From contig NZ_LNDD01000001.1 in assembly GCF_002865985.1 (NCBI RefSeq), forward strand, positions 124,001 to 188,000: DNA of 64,000 nucleotides, written 5' to 3'. This stretch comes from Thermotoga sp. SG1 (GTDB lineage Bacteria > Thermotogota > Thermotogae > Thermotogales > Thermotogaceae). The notes beneath the pieces were generated by a model that did no database searches, had not been told where the DNA came from, and saw nothing but the letters and a program-made list of their open reading frames with translations. Position 1 is the stretch's first letter. Every line of letters begins with the position of its first letter. Positions 54,199 through 63,675 of this stretch are shown here, piece by piece. The position numbers were made by a program, and so were the translations under genes.

Positions 54199-56488
54199 AA
54201 TCGCAAAAATACTGTCGGAGAAGGTTCTGCTACTGGATGGGGCGTATGGAACAGAGTTCATGAAACTAGGACACGAAGAACTTCCAGAAGAACTGAACAT
54301 AAAAGCACCTGAGGTGGTTTTTAAGGTTCACAAAACGTACATAGAGAGTGGTGCCGATATAGTGCTAACGAACACCTTCGGTGCCACGAAAATGAAACTG
54401 AGAAAGCATGGGCTGGAAAGGAAGTTAGATCCCATTGTCAGAAACGCAGTGAGGATCGCAAGAAAAGCTGCCGGTGAAAAGCTCGTCTTCGGCGATATCG
54501 GTCCAACGGGAGAGCTTCCTTTCCCACTCGGAGACGTTCTATTCGAAGAGTTTTACGAAAATTTCAGAGAAACAGCCAGGATCATGGTGGAAGAGGGCGT
54601 GGACGGAATCATTCTAGAAACGTTTTCCGATATTCTGGAACTGAAAGCGGCGGTTCTCGCGGTGAGAGATGTTTCAAAGGATGTGTTCCTCATAGCACAC
54701 ATGACGTTCGATGAGAAAGGAAGAAGCCTCACGGGAACAGACCCAGTGAATTTTGCCCTCACTTTCGATGAGATGGATGTCGATGCCCTGGGCATAAATT
54801 GTTCACTCGGCCCAGAGGAAATTCTTCCCATTTTTCAGGAATTGTCTCATTACACCGACAAGTTCCTCGTCGTAGAACCGAATGCGGGAAAACCGATCCT
54901 GGAAAACGGAAAGACAGTTTACCCGTTGAAACCAGAAGATTTTGCCGTTCACATCGATTCCTACTATGAAGCGGGTGTGAACATCTTTGGTGGCTGCTGT
55001 GGTACCACCCCTGAACACATCAAATTGTTCAGAAAGGTGCTCGGAAACAGAAAACCACTCCAGAGGAAGAAGAAAAAGATCGTCGCTATCTCTTCTCCCT
55101 CAAAGCTTGTGACTTTTGACCACTTTGTGGTGATAGGGGAGAGAATAAATCCAGCGGGAAGAAAGAAACTGTGGAAACAAATGCAGGAAGGAAATCTGAA
55201 CGTAGTGATGAACGAGGCAAAAATCCAGGTAGAAAAAGGTGCAGAGGTCCTCGACGTCAACTTCGGCATAGAAACCCAAGTGGATCCATCTTATGTGGAA
55301 AAAGTGGTACAGTCACTTCCCTATACAGCAAGCGTTCCCCTGTCTCTGGACGTTCAGAGTTTAAACCTTGCAGAAAGATCCCTGAGAGTATACCCCGGAA
55401 GACCCCTGTTCAACTCCTCAAAGGTCACAGAAAAAGATCTCGAAGAGAAGATAAACATGTTGAAAAGATACGGAGGGGTTCTCATCGTTCTTCTCATGGG
55501 AAAGGATGTTCCAAAGACTTTTGAAGAGAGGAAGAGAAACTTCGAGAAAGCTCTGAAAATCCTTGAAGAACACCATTTTCTGGACAGAGTACTGTTCGAT
55601 CCAGGAGTTTTGCCTCTTGGAGCAGAAGGAAGGCCCACCGAGGTATTGAAGACCGTAGAGTACATCTCGGAAATGGGTTTCAAAACGACCGTAGGTCTTT
55701 CCAATCTCTCCTTTGGCCTGCCCGACAGGAGTTTTTACAACACGGCTTTCCTCGTTCTTGGAATATCAAAGGGATTGAGTTCAGCCATCATGAATCCGCT
55801 CGATGAGAACCTGATGAAAACCCTGGACAGCACACTCGTGATACTTGAAAAGAAGGATCTTCCAAAAGCCGAAGTAAAAGAGGAAAAACTGGTGGAAGCG
55901 ATACTTTCAGGGAAAAGAGAAGACGTTGAAAAAGAAGTGGAGAACCTCTTGAAAGAAAAAGATCCCCTCTCGATAATAGAGGAACACCTGAGACCGGCCA
56001 TGGAGAAGATCGGTTTGCTTTACGACAAAGGAAAAATATTCCTTCCCCAACTCATTCTTGCAGCTCAGACTGTAAAACCCATCTTTGACAAACTAGCATC
56101 GATGCTCTCATCCGAAAACCAGGGAGAAACCTTCATCATAGCGACTGTGAAAGGAGACGTACACGACATAGGAAAGAACATCGTAGCGTCCGTCATCAGA
56201 AGCAGCGGATATCGAGTGATGGACTTGGGAAAAGATGTCGATACTGAAAGAATAGTGGAAGCGGTGGAAAAAGAAAAACCGGTTGCACTGGGACTTTCTG
56301 CCATGATGACGACCACCGTGGGAAGGATCAAAGAGGTCGTCGAAAGTCTCAAAAAGAAAGGATTGAAAGTCCCGGTTATAGTAGGAGGTGCTTCTTTAAA
56401 CGAAAAACTGGCGAAAGAACTTGGAGCCGATTACTATGCGAAGAACGCTTCTGAGGCTGTGAAGATATTGAAGTCTCTTGGGAGATGA
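54182..56488 (+). CDS. metH: cobalamin-dependent methionine synthase (without activation domain)
   Basis: A 768-residue enzyme. The homocysteine domain occupies about residues 1-300, with zinc cysteines in NIFGGCCGTTP; the folate (pterin) barrel is about 315-560 (VIGERINPAGRKK, LDVQSLN); the helical cap and cobalamin domain are about 580-768, with the cobalt-ligand motif DVHDIGKNIV. The usual activation domain is absent and supplied by the preceding gene. ATG 54182 with GGAGGGAA is preferred over a frame extension 16 codons upstream. It matches TM0268, whose N-terminal half was crystallised. Confidence 0.97.
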   Translation: MRSRHEIAKILSEKVLLLDGAYGTEFMKLGHEELPEELNIKAPEVVFKVHKTYIESGADIVLTNTFGATKMKLRKHGLERKLDPIVRNAVRIARKAAGEKLVFGDIGPTGELPFPLGDVLFEEFYENFRETARIMVEEGVDGIILETFSDILELKAAVLAVRDVSKDVFLIAHMTFDEKGRSLTGTDPVNFALTFDEMDVDALGINCSLGPEEILPIFQELSHYTDKFLVVEPNAGKPILENGKTVYPLKPEDFAVHIDSYYEAGVNIFGGCCGTTPEHIKLFRKVLGNRKPLQRKKKKIVAISSPSKLVTFDHFVVIGERINPAGRKKLWKQMQEGNLNVVMNEAKIQVEKGAEVLDVNFGIETQVDPSYVEKVVQSLPYTASVPLSLDVQSLNLAERSLRVYPGRPLFNSSKVTEKDLEEKINMLKRYGGVLIVLLMGKDVPKTFEERKRNFEKALKILEEHHFLDRVLFDPGVLPLGAEGRPTEVLKTVEYISEMGFKTTVGLSNLSFGLPDRSFYNTAFLVLGISKGLSSAIMNPLDENLMKTLDSTLVILEKKDLPKAEVKEEKLVEAILSGKREDVEKEVENLLKEKDPLSIIEEHLRPAMEKIGLLYDKGKIFLPQLILAAQTVKPIFDKLASMLSSENQGETFIIATVKGDVHDIGKNIVASVIRSSGYRVMDLGKDVDTERIVEAVEKEKPVALGLSAMMTTTVGRIKEVVESLKKKGLKVPVIVGGASLNEKLAKELGADYYAKNASEAVKILKSLGR

Positions 56489-56492
56489 GAAT

Positions 56493-57845
56493 ATGGATAC
56501 GATAGTGGCAGTTGCCACGCCGCCCGGAAAGGGAGCGATAGCGATCTTAAGATTGAGTGGCCCTGAAAGCTGGGACATTGTAAGAAAACACTTCAAAACC
56601 CGCTCGAACATCGTCCCAAGAAAAGCAATCCATGGATGGATACGGGAAAACGGAGAAGACATAGATGAAGTGGTGGTGATCTTCTACAGGTCTCCAAAGA
56701 GCTACACCGGGGAAGACATGGTAGAAGTGATGTGCCATGGTGGGCCACTCGTCGTGAAAAAGCTCCTTGACGTGTTTTTGAATGCAGGGGCGAGGATGGC
56801 AGAGCCGGGTGAGTTCACAAAGAGAGCCTTTCTGAACGGAAAGATGGATCTCACCTCCGCCGAGGCAGTGCGGGATCTTATAGAAGCAAAGAGTGAAGCA
56901 AGCCTGATGCTTTCTCTGAAAAATCTGAAAGGTGGTCTGAGACAATTTGTTGAAACACTGAGGGAAGAACTCATAAACGTCCTCGCGGAGATCAGGGTAG
57001 AACTGGACTATCCCGATGATGTGGAAACGGATGTGGAAATTGTCAAAACAAAGATCGAATCGATTCACGAAAGACTGAAAGAAGAACTGGAAAAAGCGGA
57101 CGCGGGAATCATGTTGAACAGGGGTCTTAGGATGGTGATAGTGGGAAAGCCTAATGTGGGAAAATCCACTCTTCTGAATAGATTTCTGAAAGAAGACAGA
57201 GCGATTGTTACCGACATACCTGGGACCACAAGGGACGTGATAAGCGAAGAGATCGTTATAAAAGGCATTCTGTTCAGAGTTGTGGATACAGCGGGAGTGA
57301 GATCCGAAACGAGAGATCTGGTGGAAAGGCTGGGAATAGAGAGGACTTTCCAGGAGTTAGAAAAGGCCGATATCGTTCTCTTCGTGCTCGACGCATCGTC
57401 ACCATTGGACGACGAGGACCGATTGATTCTCGAGAGAATAAAGCACAAAAGATACCTTGTGGTGATAAACAAGGTGGATATCGTCGAAAGAATAGACGAG
57501 GAAGAACTGAAAAGAAAACTCGGAACCGACAGGCACATAGTTAAGATCTCAGCACTGAAAGGTGAAGGCTTGGAGAAACTGGAAGAAGCCATCTATAGGG
57601 AAACACAGGAAATATTCGAGAAGGGTTCTGGTTCTCTGATAACGAATCTTCGTCAAAAACAGCTGCTTGAAAACGTGAAAAAATCTCTGGAAAGCGCCAT
57701 CGAATCTTTGAAGAACAAAACACCTATCGATCTGGTATCCATCGATCTGGAGAGAGCACTTCATGTTCTCGACGAAGTCACCGGCAGGAGTTTCAGGGAG
57801 GATCTTCTGGACACGATATTCTCGACCTTCTGCGTGGGAAAATAA
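56493..57845 (+). CDS. mnmE: tRNA modification GTPase MnmE
   Basis: A 450-residue GTPase that, with MnmG, builds the carboxymethylaminomethyl group on wobble uridine of tRNA. The N-terminal folate-binding domain has PPGKGAIAILRLSG; the G domain about residues 210-380 has GKPNVGKST, DTAG and NKVD; the C-terminal FCVGK carries the catalytic cysteine. ATG 56493 with GGGAGATGAG gives the 450 residues of the crystallised T. maritima protein. It starts five bases after metH. Its partner MnmG is encoded at 60672-62552. Confidence 0.97.
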   Translation: MDTIVAVATPPGKGAIAILRLSGPESWDIVRKHFKTRSNIVPRKAIHGWIRENGEDIDEVVVIFYRSPKSYTGEDMVEVMCHGGPLVVKKLLDVFLNAGARMAEPGEFTKRAFLNGKMDLTSAEAVRDLIEAKSEASLMLSLKNLKGGLRQFVETLREELINVLAEIRVELDYPDDVETDVEIVKTKIESIHERLKEELEKADAGIMLNRGLRMVIVGKPNVGKSTLLNRFLKEDRAIVTDIPGTTRDVISEEIVIKGILFRVVDTAGVRSETRDLVERLGIERTFQELEKADIVLFVLDASSPLDDEDRLILERIKHKRYLVVINKVDIVERIDEEELKRKLGTDRHIVKISALKGEGLEKLEEAIYRETQEIFEKGSGSLITNLRQKQLLENVKKSLESAIESLKNKTPIDLVSIDLERALHVLDEVTGRSFREDLLDTIFSTFCVGK

Positions 57846-57846
57846 A

Positions 57847-57868
57847 GGGGAAGGGACTCCCCTTCCCC
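57847..57868. terminator. terminator hairpin between mnmE and HU gene
   Basis: A 9-bp stem GGGGAAGGG / CCCTTCCCC with loop ACTC. T-rich sequence (TTTATTTTCC) follows on the minus strand, so it mainly ends the HU transcript; it also lies two bases from the mnmE stop. Confidence 0.85.
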
Positions 57869-57869
57869 A

Positions 57870-58142
57870 TCACTTGACCTTTTCTTTGAGAGCCTTTCCG
57901 GGTCTGAACTTTGGAACTTTCCTTTCGGGAATGGTAATGGGTTTCTTGGTCTGTGGGTTCACGCCTTTCCTGGAGGCTGCCTTCCTCACTTCAAAGCTCC
58001 CAAATCCAACTAGCTGAACCTTTTCGCCCTTTGCAAGAGCTTCCGTGATCGTCTCGAGAACTGCATCGAGGATCACTTTCACGTCCTTCTTCTTCGCACC
58101 CGCTTTCTTCGCCACCCTGTCAATGAGTTCCTTCTTGTTCAT
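57870..58142 (-). CDS. hup: DNA-binding protein HU
   Basis: A 90-residue nucleoid protein that bends DNA as a dimer. It has the HU N-terminus MNKKELIDRVAKKAG, the signature GFGSFEVRKAASRKGVNPQT with the DNA-intercalating arm, and a lysine-rich end. A GGAGGGGG ribosome site precedes the ATG. It has its own promoter and terminator. It matches TM0266. Confidence 0.97.
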   Translation of the reverse strand: MNKKELIDRVAKKAGAKKKDVKVILDAVLETITEALAKGEKVQLVGFGSFEVRKAASRKGVNPQTKKPITIPERKVPKFRPGKALKEKVK

Positions 58143-58191
58143 GAAACCCCCTCCTTCCTAGGGTTGTGAAGCAATCTCCTCACTGCTTGTA

Positions 58192-58221
58192 AATATACCA
58201 TTTTGTGCGAGGGGTTTGCAA
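58192..58221 (-). promoter_or_regulatory. promoter of the HU gene
   Basis: On the minus strand, TTGCAA (58216-58221), an 18-base spacer, and TATATT (58192-58197), about 50 bases before the HU ATG. The rest of the 180-base gap to uvrC is A/T-rich; a run AAAAAAT/ATTTTTT near 58300 may end the uvrC transcript. Confidence 0.65.
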
Positions 58222-58322
58222 GTCTCTATACAAAAGCGATTCGAAGATTTTGAATTCCAAAACCAGCATCAGAAGTGGATTTGGATATCACACAGAAAAA
58301 AATTAGATTTTTTACTAAAAGT

Positions 58323-59996
58323 TTACAATCTCTCCAGGATTCTCTTTGCCACCTCAACGCTTCCTATTACCCTCGCTATTTCTTCCACGGAAGCGGAGTG
58401 AATGCTCTCTATAGAACCAAAGTGCTCAAGAAGCTTCTTTTTTCTGATGGGTCCCACCCCGGGAATTTCGTCCAGAACAGATTTGAGGGACTCTTTTTCC
58501 CTTTTTCTCCTGTGGTAGCTGACGGCGAATCTATGAGTTTCGTCCCTCACCTGGATGAGAAGTCTCAAAACAGGATGATCTTGAGGAAGCACGATATCCT
58601 TTTCCTCAGTCACGATGATCTCTTCTTTCTTTGCAAGACCGACAACAGGACATGCTTTCCCCAGATCTTTCAACGCTTCAAGGGCGGCGTTTACCTGTCC
58701 CCTTCCACCGTCCACAAACAAAAGGTTCGGAAGAGGATGTTTGCTGTAACGTCTTCTTACAACCTCCCTTATCGCTTCGTAATCGTCCGGCCGTTCCAGA
58801 TTCAACCTGTACCGTCTGTACTCGCTCTTTTTCGGGAGGCCATCCTCGAATACCACAAGGGAAGCAACGGTGTGTTTGCCCTGAAGATGAGAAACGTCCA
58901 TCCCTTCTATTCTATAGACGAATTCTTTCAGGTTCAGCAGTTTCATCAACTCCTTCAGCGCTTCTTTTTTAAGCCCTCTCATACTCAGCTCAGTTTCGAG
59001 ATTTTTTCTGGCTTTTTCCAGCAGATCCTTCTCCGGTTGAGATCGAGGTTTTCCAACATACTGGAAACCCAGTGAAGTGTAGTCCATTTCGTCCAGGTCG
59101 CTTTCCACTATGAGAGAATTTGGCACATCTCCCCTTCCAGACACGTAGTATTCTCTTATGAAGTCGTCCAGGTTTCCTCCTTCCATCTCAAAAGAGATCT
59201 TTCCGATCAGATAGCCATCCCTTACCCTCAAAACCACGAACAATCCCTGAGCGTGAACTACAACGTCACAGTTGATCTTCTCTTCAAAAGCAACTCCCTG
59301 CGATTCCAGAACACTCGAAAGGTTCAAAAGCAGATCCCTGTACTTTGCGGCATTCTCAAAATCCAGCATCCTGCTGTGAAGTTCCATCTTTCTGCGCAGA
59401 TAATCGAAAACGTCCCGCATGTTTCCAGAAAGAAAGTCTCTCAGTTTCTCTATCGCTTCCCTGTGCTGATCGACGTTACCGGCGCACGGACCAACACACC
59501 TTTTCAGATGGAAGAGAAAGCAGGGTCTTTTCACCCTGTTCAGATTGAACTTGCACGTTCTAAAGCCCAGTATCCTTTGAAGCGTCTCAAGAAGATCTCG
59601 AACGAAACGAACCGTCGTGTAGGGGCCGAAATAGGTACCATCTTTCAGCCTTCTCTTCACGATTTCCACATAAGGGATGTCGTCATTCGATATCCGGATG
59701 TAAGGGTAAAACTCCGTGTCTTTTAGTCGAACGTTGTACTTTGGCCTGTATTTTCTTATGAGATTTGCTTCCAGAAGAAGCGCTTCTTTTTCTGTTGTTA
59801 CCACGATCGTTTCCAGATCGTCCGCCTCTTCTACTATCCTTTTAACCTTCTCCAAAGAGGGATTGAGATAACTTTTCAATCTGGAAGAGAGCCTCTTTGC
59901 CTTTCCTATGTATATGGGAGTTCCACCCTTTTTGAACAGGTAAACTCCCGGATCATCCGGTGCCAGTTCGATCTTCTTTCTGATCGTTTCCCTCAA
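58323..59996 (-). CDS. uvrC: excinuclease ABC subunit C
   Basis: A 557-residue nucleotide-excision nuclease. The N-terminal GIY-YIG domain (DPGVYLFKKGGTPIYIGKAK) makes the 3' cut, a UVR-like helix pair follows about residue 195 (LRRKMELHSRML), the RNase H-like domain has GMDVSHLQGKH and LLFVDGGRGQ for the 5' cut, and two C-terminal helix-hairpin-helix motifs (EIPGVGPIRKKKLLEHFG) bind DNA. TTG start with GAGGAGGTGAGG upstream, inside the end of the preceding gene with a 44-base overlap. It matches TM0265. Confidence 0.97.
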   Translation of the reverse strand: MRETIRKKIELAPDDPGVYLFKKGGTPIYIGKAKRLSSRLKSYLNPSLEKVKRIVEEADDLETIVVTTEKEALLLEANLIRKYRPKYNVRLKDTEFYPYIRISNDDIPYVEIVKRRLKDGTYFGPYTTVRFVRDLLETLQRILGFRTCKFNLNRVKRPCFLFHLKRCVGPCAGNVDQHREAIEKLRDFLSGNMRDVFDYLRRKMELHSRMLDFENAAKYRDLLLNLSSVLESQGVAFEEKINCDVVVHAQGLFVVLRVRDGYLIGKISFEMEGGNLDDFIREYYVSGRGDVPNSLIVESDLDEMDYTSLGFQYVGKPRSQPEKDLLEKARKNLETELSMRGLKKEALKELMKLLNLKEFVYRIEGMDVSHLQGKHTVASLVVFEDGLPKKSEYRRYRLNLERPDDYEAIREVVRRRYSKHPLPNLLFVDGGRGQVNAALEALKDLGKACPVVGLAKKEEIIVTEEKDIVLPQDHPVLRLLIQVRDETHRFAVSYHRRKREKESLKSVLDEIPGVGPIRKKKLLEHFGSIESIHSASVEEIARVIGSVEVAKRILERL

Positions 59997-60675
59997 AGAC
60001 CTGCCTCACCTCCTCCTCACTGAGGAACCTGTACTCACCCGGTTTCATTTCCTGGGGAAGTCTGAGCCCACCTATTCTGACTCTCTCCAAATGGATCGTT
60101 TTCAAACCAACTGCCGCTGTCATTCTTTTCACCTGATGATACTTTCCCTCTGTTATGACAATTTTCACCGTATCATTCGAGATTTTCTCCACGTGCTTTG
60201 CCTTTGCAAAGAAACCATCCCTTAAACTCACACCTCTTCTCAGTTTTTCCAGTTTATCCTCCGTTATTTCACCTTCCACTCTGACCACATACTCTTTCTC
60301 GACCTTCCATTTTGGAGAGATCACCCTGTGGGCAAACTCACCATCGTTGGTCACCAGAAGAAGCCCCTCTGCATCCTTGTCGAGTCTTCCCACAGGGAAT
60401 ATACCCTTTATATCCGGTAAAAACTCCATGATAGTTTCCGAGTGAGGATCTCTGGTGCTTGTAACGTAGCCGGCGGGTTTGTAGAAGAGGATGTAGACTT
60501 TTTCGGGAAGATCGATCACCTTTCCATCGACTTTCACCACATCTTTATCCGAGAGTTTGTAAGCGGGATCAAGGACTGTTCTGTCGTTGACGGTTACCCT
60601 TCCGTGTTTTATTATCGCCCTTACTTCTTTTCTTGTTCCTATCCCCCTGTTTGAGAGGTATCTATCCAGTCTCAT
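59953..60675 (-). CDS. RsuA/RluB-family rRNA pseudouridine synthase
   Basis: A 240-residue enzyme with an N-terminal S4 RNA-binding domain (MRLDRYLSNRGIGTRKEVRA) and a catalytic domain whose aspartate lies in FPVGRLDKDAEGLLLVTNDG. It isomerises a uridine of ribosomal RNA; the exact position (small or large subunit) cannot be told from the sequence. It overlaps mnmG by four bases and uvrC by 44 bases. Confidence 0.92.
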   Translation of the reverse strand: MRLDRYLSNRGIGTRKEVRAIIKHGRVTVNDRTVLDPAYKLSDKDVVKVDGKVIDLPEKVYILFYKPAGYVTSTRDPHSETIMEFLPDIKGIFPVGRLDKDAEGLLLVTNDGEFAHRVISPKWKVEKEYVVRVEGEITEDKLEKLRRGVSLRDGFFAKAKHVEKISNDTVKIVITEGKYHQVKRMTAAVGLKTIHLERVRIGGLRLPQEMKPGEYRFLSEEEVRQVFEGNDQKEDRTGTG

Positions 60676-62552
60676 TTTTTCTTTCCGTCCAGATAGATGA
60701 TGAGGTTGGATATATCGGAAGGATTGATGCCCGGGATCCTCATGGCCTGTCCTATCGATCTTGGTCTGATCCTCTTCAACTTGTCCCTTGCCTCGGTGGA
60801 GAGGTTTGGAACAACGTCGTAGTCTATGTCTGAAGGTATCTCGTAACTTTCGTACTTTTCGAATACCGCCACCTCTTCAAACATCTTCTGAATGTATCCT
60901 TCATACTTCACGTTGATCTCCACCTGTTCCACAACCTCTGGATCGTCTATGGGATTCGGGTCGAATCTCTTCAGCGTCTCGTAACTCAACTCTGGTCGTT
61001 TCAAGAGCTGGTAGAGAGAGGTTGCTTCTTTCAGAGGAGTTGTGCCTTCGGCCATCAGAATGTCGTTGATTCTGCCTGAGGGTTTGATCACAACCTTTTT
61101 GAGCCTCTCCATCTCTTCTTTGACTCTTCTCCCCAGACTCAGCACCTTTTCGTAGAACCACTTCGGGATCAATCCAACACGATAACCGTGTTTTGCCAGT
61201 CTGAGGTGAGCGTTGTCGTGTCTTAAGAGAAGGCGATACTCCGCCCTTGAGGTGAGAAGTCTATAGGGCTCATCTACACCCTTTGTTACCAGGTCATCTA
61301 TGAGAACTCCGATGTAGGCTTCCGACCTTTTCAAAATCAGGAGAGGTTCCCCTCTCAACTTCAAAGCGGCGTTTATACCGGCTATTAAGCCCTGACCAGC
61401 CGCTTCTTCGTAGCCGCTCGTTCCGTTCACCTGCCCTGCGAAGAACAGGTTCTCCACGATCTTCGACTCGAGTGTTGGATAGAGTTGTCTTGGATCTATG
61501 TAGTCGTACTCGATAGCGTAAGCAGGTCGTGTGATGATGGCGTTTTCCAGCCCCTTCACGCTCCTTATCATCTTTATTTGGGCTTCATACGGAAGACTCG
61601 TACTCAGACCGTTCAGGTAGTACTCTTCCGTGTCTCTGCCCTCTGGTTCAACGAAGACCTGGTGGGATTCCTTGTCCCTGAATTTGATCACCTTGTCTTC
61701 TATCGATGGACAATACCTTGGTCCAACACCCTCTATGAGTTTTACGGTTCCGTAGAGTGGCGAAAACTCCAGGTACTGCCTTATTATGTTGTGGGTTTCG
61801 GGATTTGTTCTGGTCAGCCAGCAGGGATAATCTTTTGGAAGGACTTTTGGCTCGCTGAAGAAGGAAAATGCAAGAGGCTCGTCTGAGGTGTCCTGCCTCT
61901 CCATGACAGAAAAGTTTATGCTGCGCTTCAAAACCCGAGCGGGAGTGCCTGTTTTGAATCTTCCAACCTCAAAACCCAGTTCGATCAGATTCTGCGTGAG
62001 CTTTGCGGCCGGAAACTCTCCCATTCTGCCTGCAGGAAAGACCGATCGACCTATGAAGATCTTTCCCCTCAAAAACGTGCCGGTTGTAATGATGACGACC
62101 TTCCCCAGATAGTCTATTCCGTAGTTGTCAACAACTCCGACGACTTTGCCTTTCTCCACAAGAAGCCTCTCAACGATTCCATGTCTCAAAACTACGTTCG
62201 GGTTAGTTTCGAGTTTTCTCTTCATGGTTCTGCTGTACGAGATCTTGTCTATCTGAGCTCTCAGAGCTCTTACAGCCGGACCTTTACTCACGTTCAGCAT
62301 TCGCACGTTGATCATCGTCTCATCGGTGGTTTTGGCCATCTCGCCACCGAGAGCGTCGATTTCACGAACAACAACACCCTTTGCGGGGCCGCCTATGGCT
62401 GGGTTGCAAGGAGCCCAGCCCACCGTGTCGGGATTCACGGTAAGCACCAGTACCCTGAAACCCATTCGAGCAGAAGCCAGAGCCGCTTCTATACCGGCAT
62501 GACCGGCACCCACCACTATGATGTCATAGACTCTATCATCGTCTGGTCTCAA
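60672..62552 (-). CDS. mnmG: tRNA uridine-5-carboxymethylaminomethyl synthase MnmG
   Basis: A 626-residue FAD protein, partner of MnmE. It has the dinucleotide motif IVVGAGHAGIEAALA, the family signature GPRYCPSIEDK and VNGTSGYEEAAGQG, with C-terminal helices that bind MnmE and tRNA. TTG start with GAGGTGAG four bases upstream. It follows dnaN after nine bases and is coupled to the pseudouridine synthase gene. Confidence 0.97.
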   Translation of the reverse strand: MRPDDDRVYDIIVVGAGHAGIEAALASARMGFRVLVLTVNPDTVGWAPCNPAIGGPAKGVVVREIDALGGEMAKTTDETMINVRMLNVSKGPAVRALRAQIDKISYSRTMKRKLETNPNVVLRHGIVERLLVEKGKVVGVVDNYGIDYLGKVVIITTGTFLRGKIFIGRSVFPAGRMGEFPAAKLTQNLIELGFEVGRFKTGTPARVLKRSINFSVMERQDTSDEPLAFSFFSEPKVLPKDYPCWLTRTNPETHNIIRQYLEFSPLYGTVKLIEGVGPRYCPSIEDKVIKFRDKESHQVFVEPEGRDTEEYYLNGLSTSLPYEAQIKMIRSVKGLENAIITRPAYAIEYDYIDPRQLYPTLESKIVENLFFAGQVNGTSGYEEAAGQGLIAGINAALKLRGEPLLILKRSEAYIGVLIDDLVTKGVDEPYRLLTSRAEYRLLLRHDNAHLRLAKHGYRVGLIPKWFYEKVLSLGRRVKEEMERLKKVVIKPSGRINDILMAEGTTPLKEATSLYQLLKRPELSYETLKRFDPNPIDDPEVVEQVEINVKYEGYIQKMFEEVAVFEKYESYEIPSDIDYDVVPNLSTEARDKLKRIRPRSIGQAMRIPGINPSDISNLIIYLDGKKK

Positions 62553-62561
62553 ATTCTCACC

Positions 62562-63662
62562 TCATGCCAGTCTTATGGGCATGACAATGTAGATGTAGCC
62601 GGAGATATCGAGAGGATTTATCTGACAGGGACTGGTTGAGTCCACAAAGTTCATCTCCAGTTCTTCCGTTTCAATGCGCTTCAGAGCATCCACTATGAAC
62701 TTCGGATTGAACGCTATGATGAGGTCTTCACCCTCCTTTTGAACCTCCAACTCATCGATGACTTCACCGTAGTCCGGACTCTTACTCACAAGTCTCATCG
62801 TGTTCTCTTCTATCTCAAACTTCACGGATTCGCTTCCTTTGCTGGCAATCACCATCACCCTTTTCAAAGACTCCTGAAGGGACTTCTTCGAAACAACCAC
62901 CTTCGTTTTGAAGGTCTCGGGTATCACCCTTCTGTAATCGGGGAACTCCGCGTCCACCACTCTCATCACGGTTTCAACATCGTTCGTTGTGAGGGAAACC
63001 CTTCGTCCATCGTATCTCACAACCATTGTCGGTTCCGTTGTGTTGTTCAAAACGTTCTGGACTTCCCTCATGCTCTTCAGAGAAAGCAGGAAGTTCGTCT
63101 CTTCCTCGTTCTCTATTTGCTCTTCGGCCAGTGCCAATCTGAAACCGTCGCTTGCCACGAGCCTGAGAAAACCTTTGTGAAGTTCCCAGAACACACCGTT
63201 CAGGTTTCTCATGAACTCATCTGTTGCTGCTGCAAATACGACCTTCTCAACCATTTCCTCCAGGAGTGATGTGTCGATTTCGAAGGATATTCCAGATTCC
63301 GCGGGGGCAATGTCCGGAAATTCATCGGCCGGCATGGTTGTTATCCTGAAAACAGTACTTCCCGACGTGATCACCAGATTGTCTCCTTCGAGGGAAAGTT
63401 CAGTAGTCTCATCTGGCAAAACTTTCACAAGTTTCTGAAAAACATCCCCCGGCACCACAAATCGAGCATCCCCGGAGATCTCAGCGCAGTTAACAGATGC
63501 CTTAACACCCGTTTCAAGATCTGTAGCACAGATGAAGAAATTTCCGTCCTTCACCTCGAAGAGAAAACCGGCAAGGACCGGTTTGACCGATTTCTTTGCG
63601 AGTGCTTTTGATGCTATCGTTACCTTGTCCTTCAGTTCCAGTGTGGTGGTCACGATCTTCAT
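62562..63662 (-). CDS. dnaN: DNA polymerase III sliding clamp (beta subunit)
   Basis: A 366-residue ring-forming processivity factor built of three repeated clamp domains of about 120 residues. The N-terminus MKIVTTTLELKDKVTIASKAL and the C-terminus ending IYIVMPIRLA are typical. It lies 13 bases downstream of the phosphate permease gene and upstream of mnmG, not near dnaA or an origin as in many bacteria. It matches TM0262. Confidence 0.97.
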   Translation of the reverse strand: MKIVTTTLELKDKVTIASKALAKKSVKPVLAGFLFEVKDGNFFICATDLETGVKASVNCAEISGDARFVVPGDVFQKLVKVLPDETTELSLEGDNLVITSGSTVFRITTMPADEFPDIAPAESGISFEIDTSLLEEMVEKVVFAAATDEFMRNLNGVFWELHKGFLRLVASDGFRLALAEEQIENEEETNFLLSLKSMREVQNVLNNTTEPTMVVRYDGRRVSLTTNDVETVMRVVDAEFPDYRRVIPETFKTKVVVSKKSLQESLKRVMVIASKGSESVKFEIEENTMRLVSKSPDYGEVIDELEVQKEGEDLIIAFNPKFIVDALKRIETEELEMNFVDSTSPCQINPLDISGYIYIVMPIRLA

Positions 63663-63675
63663 CTTTACACCCCCA

